Position numbers and translations under genes: made by a program
Shown: piece by piece, positions 1-5,942 of the stretch
How positions within the stretch are numbered: the stretch's first letter is position 1
Layout of the letters: each line of letters begins with the position of its first letter
Notes under the pieces: model-generated
Told to the model about the DNA's origin: nothing
The model's input: the letters and a program-made list of their open reading frames with translations, nothing else
Databases searched by the model: none
NCBI GenBank assembly: GCA_041844735.1
Contig: JBGZBP010000059.1
Span: 1-10,447 of the forward strand
Length of the DNA stretch: 10,447 nt
Direction of reading: 5' to 3'
Source: CAJPNN01 sp041844735
GTDB taxonomy: Bacteria > Bacillota > Clostridia > Peptostreptococcales > Anaerovoracaceae

Positions 1-464
1 TCTATTATTCTTCCATCAGCAGGAACCACATCTCCTGCTTCCAAAAAAAGTCTGTCTCCTACAACGATTTCCGATGAATCTATTTCTATCTTCTGACCGT
101 TTCTCATCACTCTCGCTTTGGGCGACGAAAGATTCTTAAGACTTTCCAGCGATTTTTCCGCTTTGACATGCTGCACTGTTCCCAGCACCGCATTTAGCAC
201 CAGTACAAATACTATTACAAGTGTACTTTCTATGTTCCCTGAGAACACGGATACCAGTGCCGCCACCATTAAAATAGCAACCAGCAAATCCTTCAATTGA
301 GAAAAAAACACCTTTGCTATTCCGTCTTTTTTCTCTTCCGTCAGCTTATTCTGCCCGTGTTCATCTCGAAATTTCCGCACCTGTTCGTCATTTAATCCTG
401 CGGATGTAGAATCATAAATTCTTGCTACTTCCTGTTCTTCCAATGTGTAAATCGGTTTTTGCAT
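1..464 (-). CDS. P-type cation-transporting ATPase, N-terminal part (likely Mn2+ or Ca2+ exporter)
   Basis: Partial gene: 154 codons from the start are visible and the rest runs off the left edge. The ATG at 462-464 is preceded by GGAGG nine bases upstream. Reading the protein shows a cation-ATPase N-terminal domain (about residues 5-75), two hydrophobic helices (about 58-76 and 79-98), and the beginning of the actuator domain from about residue 115, ending in GDVVPADGRII (144-154), a typical P2-type ATPase stretch. The phosphorylation site DKTGT would lie outside the window. Known members pump Ca2+ or Mn2+ out of the cytoplasm with ATP. The substrate cannot be read from this fragment. The leader carries a candidate yybP-ykoY manganese riboswitch, and such ATPases are well-known members of that regulon, so Mn2+ efflux is my preferred role. 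Family is certain; metal is inferred. Confidence 0.9.
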   Translation of the reverse strand, partial: MQKPIYTLEEQEVARIYDSTSAGLNDEQVRKFRDEHGQNKLTEEKKDGIAKVFFSQLKDLLVAILMVAALVSVFSGNIESTLVIVFVLVLNAVLGTVQHVKAEKSLESLKNLSSPKARVMRNGQKIEIDSSEIVVGDRLFLEAGDVVPADGRII

Positions 465-500
465 TTTGGTATTCCTCCACTCCTGTCGTAAAATATAAGC

Positions 501-535
501 CGTACATGATTTTCAGTGATTGTACGCATCACTGA
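501..535 (-). other. candidate H-type pseudoknot or nested operator in ATPase leader
   Basis: On the minus strand UCAGUGAU (535-528) pairs perfectly with AUCACUGA (520-513). Its 7-nt loop contains CGUACA (526-521), which pairs perfectly with UGUACG (506-501) downstream. This is the topology of an H-type pseudoknot: stem 1 of 8 bp, loop 1 of one nucleotide, stem 2 of 6 bp, no nucleotide between stems, and a 6-nt last loop. It lies in the transcript between the riboswitch terminator and the ATPase start, about 37 nt before the ATG. As DNA, the same bases are two overlapping inverted repeats and could be a protein operator. The pairing is seen; the function is unknown. Confidence 0.35.
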
Positions 536-563
536 TGTTTTTCACATCTTTTTCATATAGAAC

Positions 564-609
564 AAAAAAAGACTTTCATTGCACGGTTTTCCCATGCAAT
601 AAAAGTCTT
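564..609 (-). terminator. riboswitch-controlled intrinsic terminator
   Basis: The minus-strand RNA forms a 15-bp stem (609-595 with 583-569, counting one G-U pair) around an 11-nt loop, followed by a run of seven U. The G-U would be a C-A mismatch on the other strand, which fixes the orientation. The 5' arm contains the 3' half of riboswitch helix P1 (605-598), so terminator and closed riboswitch cannot coexist. It stops transcription 100 nt before the ATPase gene and may also stop read-through from the transporter gene upstream. Confidence 0.85.
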
Positions 610-695
610 GCTATTTCAAGTAAAAGCGAGTTTTATTAAAAAACTGTCTTGACGCTAGTTACTGCAGTTCTCACTGCCAGCTACTCCCTCTTATT
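596..695 (-). ncRNA. yybP-ykoY manganese riboswitch (candidate)
   Basis: The minus-strand RNA has the two hallmark ends of this class. The 5' strand reads AAUAAGAG then GGAGUAGC (695-680), and the 3' strand reads UAGCAAGA running into CUUUUAUU (613-598). AAUAAGAG and CUUUUAUU form an 8-bp closing helix P1 with one G-U pair. Inside are a hairpin GCAGU-GAGA-ACUGC, a GUCA element after it, and an AGUUUU/AAAACU hairpin. P1 starts within a few bases of the predicted transcription start. Known members bind Mn2+ and switch on Mn exporters. Here the P1 3' strand is shared with the terminator stem, which predicts that metal binding prevents termination and turns the ATPase on. The identification is from remembered consensus, not a covariance search. 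Confidence 0.78.
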
Positions 696-703
696 ACCTA
701 AAC

Positions 704-732
704 AGTATCTCACAAATATCTTCTCTTGTCAA
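704..732 (-). promoter_or_regulatory. promoter of the riboswitch-ATPase transcript
   Basis: Minus strand: perfect TTGACA (732-727), a 17-bp spacer, then GATACT (709-704) preceded by TGA, an extended -10. The start site would fall near 697, just before riboswitch helix P1. The -35 lies only 17 bp beyond the stop codon of the upstream transporter gene, so the ATPase has its own promoter. Confidence 0.75.
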
Positions 733-748
733 ACAAATATTCGTGTTT

Positions 749-2095
749 TTAGAATTTTACGTATCCCAAGTTTCCTAACAAGATTACTACTATCAAAAGC
801 GGTGCTACAATCTTGATAAACGGAACATAGAACTTTGTAAAATGGAACTTCGCACTTGATTCGATTTCCTCAATAACAGTTTTAGGTTTGATGAAGAATC
901 CTACGAACAAGCAAGTAAGCACCGCTACCACAGGCATTAATACCGAGTTGCTCACGAAGTCGAAGAAATCAAGTATCTGCTTTCCGAATATAGTAACCTG
1001 TGCCCATGGACCATATCCTAACGATGAAGGCACACCTATAAGCATCGATCCTATCCAAACTATCACGCATGAAGCTTTTCTGGATATCCTAAGCTTATCA
1101 TAAACTATAGAAACTACAGTCTCCATCAACGATATTATACTTGTAAATGCTGCGAAAAGTACCAAAATGAAGAATGCCGCACCCACAAAGTTTCCTAGAG
1201 GCATAGTCTCAAATACCTTAGGTAAAGTAACGAACATCAATCCCGGTCCTGCATTCATGTTTTCAGGGTTTCCGCCTGAGAATACATAAAACGCCGGTAT
1301 GATCATAGCTCCTGCTATAAACGCGATAAGAATATCAAATCCTGCAATCTGAAGCGACGAGCTTTCTATATTAACTTCTTTCTTCATATATGATCCATAT
1401 GTAATCATTATACCCATTGCTAAAGACAACGAATAGAATAGCTGTCCCAATGCAGCAAGTACTGTGCCCAGCGAGAATTCCGCAAAGTTCGGCTTAACAT
1501 AATAAACGAATCCCTCAAGTGCTCCCGGCATTCTCAATGAAGCTATAGCTACCACAACAGACAACACTACCAGTACAGGCATCATAATCTTTGATGATTT
1601 TTCAATTCCCTTTTCAACACCCATCAAAACGATTACAAACGCCGCTGTCATTATCAACAAGAACCAGAAAAGCGGGGGTGCCGTCGATGATATAAAATTA
1701 CCGAAGAAACTGTCGGATGTAGCTTCCTTACCGTTTCCTGTCAGGTATGTGAAACAATATTTTGTTACCCATCCGCCGATTACAGTATAGTAAGGTAAAA
1801 TAATCATAGGAACAAGTGCTGTCAGATATCCGACGAATCCAAATCTTTTATCTAGTGCTCCGTACGCTTCAATAGCACTGAGCTTTGTTTTTCTACCAAT
1901 TGCGATTTCAGTAAACATCAGGCAGACGCCGAAAGTTACCGCTAAAATAACATAAACAAATAAAAATATTCCTCCGCCATATTTCGCAGCAAGATACGGG
2001 AAACGCCATATATTTCCCAGTCCTACAGCAGAGCCTGCTGCGGCCAGTACGAATCCTAACTTACCGGAAAAAGAGGCCCTCTCCATTTTCTCCAT
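749..2095 (-). CDS. NSS/SNF-family Na+-dependent amino-acid transporter
   Basis: 448-residue integral membrane protein, with the length and roughly 11 hydrophobic segments of bacterial neurotransmitter:sodium symporters (LeuT/MhsT/TnaT fold). The family signature GSAVGLGNIWRFPYL is at 21-35 and forms the unwound part of TM1 that holds Na+ and substrate. Tyr102-Tyr103 match the TM3 substrate-gating tyrosine. TM6 has FYSLSLAMG (220-228), where the LeuT Na1 threonine is Ser222. TM8 has FAAFTS (314-319), matching the LeuT Na2 residues Ala, Thr and Ser. ATG is preceded by AAGGAGG with an 8-nt spacer; a second Met at position 4 is possible. The role is Na+-driven amino-acid uptake. The substrate cannot be assigned from sequence; bacterial relatives take Trp, Tyr, Leu and other hydrophobic amino acids. 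It is divergent from an AraC-type gene that may control it. No terminator of its own is seen; the riboswitch terminator follows about 140 nt after the stop. Confidence 0.95.
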   Translation of the reverse strand: MEKMERASFSGKLGFVLAAAGSAVGLGNIWRFPYLAAKYGGGIFLFVYVILAVTFGVCLMFTEIAIGRKTKLSAIEAYGALDKRFGFVGYLTALVPMIILPYYTVIGGWVTKYCFTYLTGNGKEATSDSFFGNFISSTAPPLFWFLLIMTAAFVIVLMGVEKGIEKSSKIMMPVLVVLSVVVAIASLRMPGALEGFVYYVKPNFAEFSLGTVLAALGQLFYSLSLAMGIMITYGSYMKKEVNIESSSLQIAGFDILIAFIAGAMIIPAFYVFSGGNPENMNAGPGLMFVTLPKVFETMPLGNFVGAAFFILVLFAAFTSIISLMETVVSIVYDKLRISRKASCVIVWIGSMLIGVPSSLGYGPWAQVTIFGKQILDFFDFVSNSVLMPVVAVLTCLFVGFFIKPKTVIEEIESSAKFHFTKFYVPFIKIVAPLLIVVILLGNLGYVKF

Positions 2096-2198
2096 AATTT
2101 TGTCCTCCTTAAATTAAAATAGATACGAGTAATGTTTGATATTATATATTACCTTTATTGAAGTTGCAAGCAAAAACAGAAAAAAAATATTCTCAAAA

Positions 2199-2222
2199 AC
2201 AAAAAAAAAATATTTTTTTTGT
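2199..2222. repeat. A-tract/T-tract near-palindrome in transporter leader
   Basis: A run of ten A followed by TA and eight T, flanked by AC and GT, forms a near-perfect all-A/T inverted repeat within the roughly 150-nt leader of the transporter gene. Such tracts bend or stiffen DNA; the RNA hairpin would be weak. No function is assigned. Confidence 0.5.
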
Positions 2223-2248
2223 TTGTTAAAATAAAAACATCTGTATCG

Positions 2249-2277
2249 TATATAAACAAAAGCTTGAAAAATTGCAA
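2249..2277 (-). promoter_or_regulatory. promoter of the NSS transporter gene
   Basis: Minus strand TTGCAA (2277-2272), 17-bp spacer, TATATA (2254-2249): four of six matches in each box. The start site would lie near 2242, giving a leader of about 147 nt. Its -35 box is only 8 bp from the -35 box of the divergent AraC-gene promoter, so a protein bound between them could affect both. Confidence 0.5.
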
Positions 2278-2285
2278 TTTCCCTC

Positions 2286-2314
2286 TGGATAGTTAGGGCT
2301 AACTGTGGTATTAT
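2286..2314 (+). promoter_or_regulatory. promoter of the AraC-family gene with internal dyad
   Basis: TGGATA (2286-2291), 17-bp spacer, TATTAT (2309-2314). The spacer contains a perfect inverted repeat AGTTAG-GG-CTAACT (2291-2304), placed where a bound repressor would block polymerase. The dyad is a candidate operator, perhaps for the AraC-type protein itself or a metal-type regulator. The start site would be near 2321. Confidence 0.5.
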
Positions 2315-2396
2315 CTTATTGTAATTTTTACACAAAATTAATTGGACTGAAATAAAAAAGAAAAGAAGAAAGGTGTTAAGTAAGGTATTAAATATC

Positions 2397-3386
2397 ATGA
2401 ACCCGGCAGGAGAACTATATTACACGGATGTGCTCGAATTATCAAACAAGGACGGTATTTCTACTTACGAAATAAAAAACGAATCCGGCACCGGAATGCT
2501 ATCATGCTATTTTGTAGCTCCGGGTCTTTACATTTGTTACAACGATATTCATCTGAGCTATGTAGAGCAAAATTATGTGAGCAAAAAAAATATATTGCAG
2601 ATACATCATTGTGCCGAAGGCAGGGTGGAATATGAAATGCAAGATAATACATTCGGGTATATAAAACCCGGAAATATAGCTGTGTATAATTGGAAAAACA
2701 AACCCGTCAAGTCCACATTCCCTATATCGCATTACCACGGTCTTTCCATACTTTTGGATCTGGATATGCTTATTGATGAGAATGATAATTTGTTCGGCAA
2801 TTTTAACATTGACTTTTTGTCTATAAACGAAAACTTTTGCAACAAGCCTATGCTTTATATAACCGAAGCATCAGAAGAAATGGATCATCTGTTCTCCGAA
2901 CTTTATGCCATTCCGGAGAAAGTCAAATTGCCTTATATAAAACTGAAAATCACCGAACTTCTCATGATGCTGTCCAATCAGCTCATGACATCTCCCGTGC
3001 GCAAAGAACTATACTATAAAAGTTCGACGGTGGAGAAAATAAAAAGCATAGCAGGCTTCCTTTCGGAAGATTTAACTATGCACTACAGTATATCGGAAAT
3101 ATCCGACAGGTTCTCCATATCTCAGACAACATTAAAAACTACGTTCAAGGGTGTATACGGAAAGCCCATATATCAGTATCTAAAGGAATTGCGCATGACG
3201 TCGGCAGCATATATGCTTAAAAATACCGAATACAGCATTGCGGAAATATCAAAAAAGAGCGGCTATGAAAACTCCTCAAAGTTCACAGCCGCATTCAAAT
3301 CGGTCTTCAATTCTACACCTACCGCCTACCGCAAGAGCGGTTATAGCTTCGGTGTTCTTGATACCGCATTAAAATTCAAAAGATAG
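2397..3386 (+). CDS. AraC-family transcriptional regulator
   Basis: 329 residues from the ATG at 2397. A GTG at 2373 would add eight residues; neither start has a strong Shine-Dalgarno, but an AAGG 11 nt before the ATG makes it the better choice. The C-terminal 100 residues hold the double helix-turn-helix of AraC/XylS proteins. The first helix pair is around SISEISDRFSISQTTLKTTF (231-250), and the second ends in the signature GYENSSKFTAAFKSVF then STPTAYRK (289-313). The N-terminal about 200 residues would be the ligand-sensing half and resemble PchR-like regulators of Firmicutes in general look, without a motif that names a ligand. It is divergent from the NSS transporter with closely spaced promoters, so control of that transporter and of itself is likely. 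It is convergent with the ACT gene, with only 16 bp between stop codons. Confidence 0.9.
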   Translation: MNPAGELYYTDVLELSNKDGISTYEIKNESGTGMLSCYFVAPGLYICYNDIHLSYVEQNYVSKKNILQIHHCAEGRVEYEMQDNTFGYIKPGNIAVYNWKNKPVKSTFPISHYHGLSILLDLDMLIDENDNLFGNFNIDFLSINENFCNKPMLYITEASEEMDHLFSELYAIPEKVKLPYIKLKITELLMMLSNQLMTSPVRKELYYKSSTVEKIKSIAGFLSEDLTMHYSISEISDRFSISQTTLKTTFKGVYGKPIYQYLKELRMTSAAYMLKNTEYSIAEISKKSGYENSSKFTAAFKSVFNSTPTAYRKSGYSFGVLDTALKFKR

Positions 3387-3388
3387 CA

Positions 3389-3406
3389 TTGAGCCGAAGG
3401 CCTCAA
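3389..3406. terminator. weak hairpin between convergent genes
   Basis: TTGAG-CC and GG-C-CTCAA pair as a 7-bp stem with one bulged base around a GAA loop, between the convergent AraC-type and ACT genes and including the ACT stop codon. No U-run follows directly on either strand; on the minus strand a short T4 comes about eight bases later. It may be a weak bidirectional terminator, but the support is poor. Confidence 0.25.
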
Positions 3407-3825
3407 ATCTCCTGCTGCTCCGCAACCCTTATTCCTATATTTTTGAAGGCGTCGTACGCCTCATCCTGCTTATCCGTCTTAATGACTATATAAGGCAGTT
3501 CGTCTTTATTCATTACAAACGAATAACTGTATTCAACATTTATTCCACATTCGCTCAATGTCGAGTAAATCTTTGCGAATATTCCCTTTTCATCGGGAGG
3601 AATAATCGCAATCACCTTGCTGATTTTAGCTAAAATCCCGGCACCTTTCAAAAGTTCGCACGCCTTTTCCGTCTCGTCAGTTATGAGCCTGCAAATACCG
3701 AATTCAGGAGCATCAAACACTGCGATAGCCCTTATATCTATATCATTCTTATACAAAATATCGGTAATTTGCGATATTGCACCCTTTTCATTATTCACAA
3801 AAACGGACAATTGATTTATAAACAT
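3403..3825 (-). CDS. tandem ACT-domain protein
   Basis: 140 residues made of two ACT domains and nothing else. The first covers about 1-67, with NEKGAISQITDIL at 12-24. The second covers about 70-137, with DEKGIFAKIYSTLSECGI at 78-95. ACT domains bind amino acids or related small molecules at dimer interfaces; stand-alone tandem forms lack an enzyme and are thought to be regulatory. The start lies one base after the paaK-type stop codon, with GGAGG inside the end of that gene nine bases upstream, so the two genes are co-transcribed and probably translationally coupled. ACT proteins of this size commonly follow phenylacetate-CoA ligase-type genes in anaerobes (family knowledge). I infer that it senses the substrate amino acid or product of that pathway. 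The ligand is unknown. Confidence 0.88.
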   Translation of the reverse strand: MFINQLSVFVNNEKGAISQITDILYKNDIDIRAIAVFDAPEFGICRLITDETEKACELLKGAGILAKISKVIAIIPPDEKGIFAKIYSTLSECGINVEYSYSFVMNKDELPYIVIKTDKQDEAYDAFKNIGIRVAEQQEI

Positions 3826-3826
3826 T

Positions 3827-5137
3827 CTAGTTTTCCTCCCTCATATCTATAACCCTTTTTGCTTTTCCCTCAAATCTTTCAAGGGTTTTAGGCTGTACAA
3901 GGTTAATTGCCGCATCAATACCGAGCACTGTCCTTAGCCTGTTTTTTATATCGGCTCTTATCACCTCAAGTCTGCCGAACGAATCCAGTGCCGTCTCATC
4001 TACAACTTCAACATCAACCTGAATTTTATCCAGATATCCCTTTTTAAAGACTTTAATTTGATAGTGCGGGCCTATCTCCTCGGTAGCCATAAGCACTTCT
4101 TCAATCTGTGACGGGAACACATTTACCCCTCCCAATATCAGCATGCTGTCCGTTCTACCCTGAATTTTTGACATTCTTACACTCGTTCTGCCACACTCGC
4201 ATTTTTCATATGAAAGAGATGTAATATCTCTGGTTCTATATCTTATAATAGGTAATGCTTCTTTGGTAATGGTGGTTATGACCAATTCACCTATGGAACC
4301 CTCCGGAAGAACTTCTCCCGTTACAGGGTCAATAATCTCCGGTATAAAATGATCTTCACAGATGTGCATTCCTTTTAAAGCCTGACATTCTCCTGCAACT
4401 CCGGGGCCTATAAGCTCACTCATTCCATAGTTTTCCGTTGCAAACATTCCCCATACATTATTTAGTTCTTTTCTCATTGCTTCCGACGAGCCCTCACCAC
4501 CGAAAAGACCTAGCCTTACTCCCAAATCCTTTGCCGGATCCACTCCCATTTCCTTTGCCACTTCGGCAATGTGGAGTGCATAGGACGGAGTTGCTATCAA
4601 TGCGGATGTTTCAAAATCCTGCATTAGCATTATTTGCTTTTTCGTATTTCCGCTCGACATAGGTATAACCGATGCTCCTACTTTCTCCAGTCCCTGATGA
4701 AGCCCGAAAGCCCCTGTGAAAAGTCCGTATCCGAACGCTATCTGTGCTACAGTGTCTTCCGTCACACCCGCCATCGTAACTATTCTGGCAATCAGCTCCG
4801 ACCATGTTTCTATATCCTGTCTTGTATATCCTACCACCGTAGGTTTACCCGTTGTTCCCGATGAAGCGTGAAACCTGACAATATCTTTTTTCTTGGACGA
4901 GAAAAGCCCAAAAGGATAGTTTTCCCTAAAATCTTCTTTAACAGTGAACGGAAGTTTGCCCAAATCTTCCAGTTTGTTTATATCTCCCGGCAAAACTCCT
5001 GCTTTATCGAATTTCTCCTTATATGCAGGGACATTTTCGTAGACACGCTTTACCGTCGCCTTCAATCTGTCAAGTTGAATTTTCTCTATTTCATCCCTTG
5101 ACGCCGTTTCTATTTTGTTCCAAATCCCACAGTGCAT
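3827..5137 (-). CDS. paaK: phenylacetate-CoA ligase-family enzyme (arylacetate/acyl-CoA ligase)
   Basis: 436 residues, the usual PaaK length. It is an adenylate-forming enzyme joining a carboxylic acid, ATP and CoA to give acyl-CoA, AMP and PPi in the cytoplasm. Visible motifs are: P-loop SSGTTGKPT (92-100), YGMSE (237-241), the RYRTRD ribose-binding motif (299-304), the CECGR element typical of PaaK (313-317), the hinge region GRTDSMLILGGVNVFPSQIE (327-346), and the C-terminal lysine motif EGKAKRV (423-429). ATG has AGGAGG five bases upstream. In amino-acid-fermenting anaerobes this family works with indolepyruvate or other 2-oxoacid ferredoxin oxidoreductases on aryl-acids. Those oxidoreductase genes are not in this window, so the exact substrate (phenylacetate, hydroxyphenylacetate, indoleacetate or other) is open. 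It is first in an operon with the ACT gene. Its leader has a hairpin and repeats that suggest control at the RNA or operator level. Confidence 0.92.
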   Translation of the reverse strand: MHCGIWNKIETASRDEIEKIQLDRLKATVKRVYENVPAYKEKFDKAGVLPGDINKLEDLGKLPFTVKEDFRENYPFGLFSSKKKDIVRFHASSGTTGKPTVVGYTRQDIETWSELIARIVTMAGVTEDTVAQIAFGYGLFTGAFGLHQGLEKVGASVIPMSSGNTKKQIMLMQDFETSALIATPSYALHIAEVAKEMGVDPAKDLGVRLGLFGGEGSSEAMRKELNNVWGMFATENYGMSELIGPGVAGECQALKGMHICEDHFIPEIIDPVTGEVLPEGSIGELVITTITKEALPIIRYRTRDITSLSYEKCECGRTSVRMSKIQGRTDSMLILGGVNVFPSQIEEVLMATEEIGPHYQIKVFKKGYLDKIQVDVEVVDETALDSFGRLEVIRADIKNRLRTVLGIDAAINLVQPKTLERFEGKAKRVIDMREEN

Positions 5138-5148
5138 TTTTTCCTCCT

Positions 5149-5184
5149 AAAAAACGAAGCCGAACATAGCAACATGTCCGGCTT
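5149..5184 (-). terminator. intrinsic terminator/attenuator in paaK leader
   Basis: The minus-strand RNA forms an 11-bp stem (5184-5174 with 5167-5157) with one G-U pair and a 6-nt loop, then CG and six U. The G-U would be an A-C mismatch on the plus strand, fixing orientation. The U-run touches the AGGAGG of the paaK-type gene (5148-5143). It may end the acn-icd-gntR transcript, but because a promoter candidate lies upstream of it at 5228-5256, it is also in the paaK leader and could act as an attenuator. Confidence 0.75.
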
Positions 5185-5189
5185 TAAAA

Positions 5190-5215
5190 CTACATAATCC
5201 TACATTAAACTACAT
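5190..5215 (-). repeat. three CTACAT repeats at exact 10-bp period
   Basis: CTACAT occurs at 5190, 5200 and 5210 on the plus strand (AUGUAG in the transcript), with unrelated 4-bp spacers; a partial CTACA follows at 5218. The 10-bp period places the copies on one face of the helix, as expected for cooperative protein binding. They lie between the predicted paaK start site and the terminator hairpin, so an RNA-level role is also possible. No known regulator is recognised. Confidence 0.6.
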
Positions 5216-5219
5216 CACT

Positions 5220-5256
5220 ACAGCATCATAATAGCACATAACAGCATTATTTGCAA
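5220..5256 (-). promoter_or_regulatory. promoter of paaK-ACT operon with direct repeats
   Basis: Minus strand TTGCAA (5256-5251), 17-bp spacer, TATTAT (5233-5228); start near 5221, giving an 84-nt leader. ACAGCAT appears twice on the plus strand, at 5220-5226 and 5241-5247, exactly 21 bp (two helical turns) apart, flanking the -10 box. This is a plausible operator for an unidentified regulator. Confidence 0.55.
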
Positions 5257-5261
5257 CCGCA

Positions 5262-5930
5262 CTATACTTTCTTGTTCCTTCTCGCATGAGCATTCTCAAG
5301 ATGTCTTGCCATAGCTTTTTCACCCTTTTCAACATTTTTCTCTACAAAAGCCTGATAAATATCCTTATGTTCTTTCAAAATATCATCCATATCCTGATCA
5401 GAACAGCTGCTGTTGCTTCTGTACGGCTTCATGTATGTCTGAAATTCTGTCAAGATCCTGTTTAGCAACTTATTTTTTGCTGCCATGTAAATTATTCTGT
5501 GGAAGTTCGTGTTAATATTCAGCATCTTGTCATAATCTCTTTTCTGAGTGTAAAACTCCATGAAATCATATGCCTCCTGCAAATCTTCCAGCTGCTGTTT
5601 ATTGATTCTTTCAATAGCCCATCTGATAGCAATAATTTCATATTCCTTTCTAAGGCAGTACATATCCTCAAGTTCGGAATCTGAAATCCCCACAACAAAG
5701 GCGCCTCTGTTGGGAATCATTTCTATCAGCCCGGAGCTTTCCAGCTGTTTGAAAGCCTCTCTAACAGGGGTTCTTGATACATCATAAACTCTGCATACAT
5801 CCTCCTCTGTCAGTTTCTGACCCCGAACGAGCTTCTTAGATACTATTTCTTCCTCTATGCATGAATAAATGTGATCCGACAGTGACGCAGCCGAACTCTT
5901 CGTTCTCTCTTGCTGCTTGTATTTTAACAT
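5262..5930 (-). CDS. GntR-family regulator, FadR/FCD type
   Basis: 222 residues. The N-terminal winged helix-turn-helix covers about 15-82, with LTEEDVCRVYDVSRTPVREA (40-59) as the recognition region and a wing around NRGAFVV (74-80). The all-helical FCD effector domain covers about 88-215. FCD domains usually bind a carboxylate through a metal held by an Asp and three His. Here His144, His188 and His210 fit the three histidines, and the usual Asp position appears to be Asn140, a conservative change. The ATG is preceded by AGAGGTG. It follows the isocitrate dehydrogenase-family gene by 12 nt, so it is the third gene of the aconitase operon. A likely role is autoregulation in response to citrate, isocitrate, 2-oxoglutarate or a related acid; a GntR-like palindrome sits on the operon promoter. 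Family certain, effector inferred. Confidence 0.93.
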   Translation of the reverse strand: MLKYKQQERTKSSAASLSDHIYSCIEEEIVSKKLVRGQKLTEEDVCRVYDVSRTPVREAFKQLESSGLIEMIPNRGAFVVGISDSELEDMYCLRKEYEIIAIRWAIERINKQQLEDLQEAYDFMEFYTQKRDYDKMLNINTNFHRIIYMAAKNKLLNRILTEFQTYMKPYRSNSSCSDQDMDDILKEHKDIYQAFVEKNVEKGEKAMARHLENAHARRNKKV

Positions 5931-5942
5931 TTCTGCACCTCT

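Noticed and set aside
2096..2248. T-box or amino-acid riboswitch in the transporter leader
   Set aside because: The leader is about 150 nt of nearly pure A/T without the T-box sequence, specifier hairpin or a G/C-containing terminator.
2114..2398. 94-codon minus-strand open frame in the transporter-AraC spacer
   Set aside because: It spans both predicted promoters and homopolymer A/T tracts. Its Phe/Lys/Ile-rich composition is what AT-rich spacer gives by chance; no ribosome site was found for it.
5190..5222. UAG repeats of the paaK leader as a TRAP binding site
   Set aside because: TRAP sites need many (G/U)AG triplets spaced by two or three nucleotides; here only three or four occur with spacers of five to seven.
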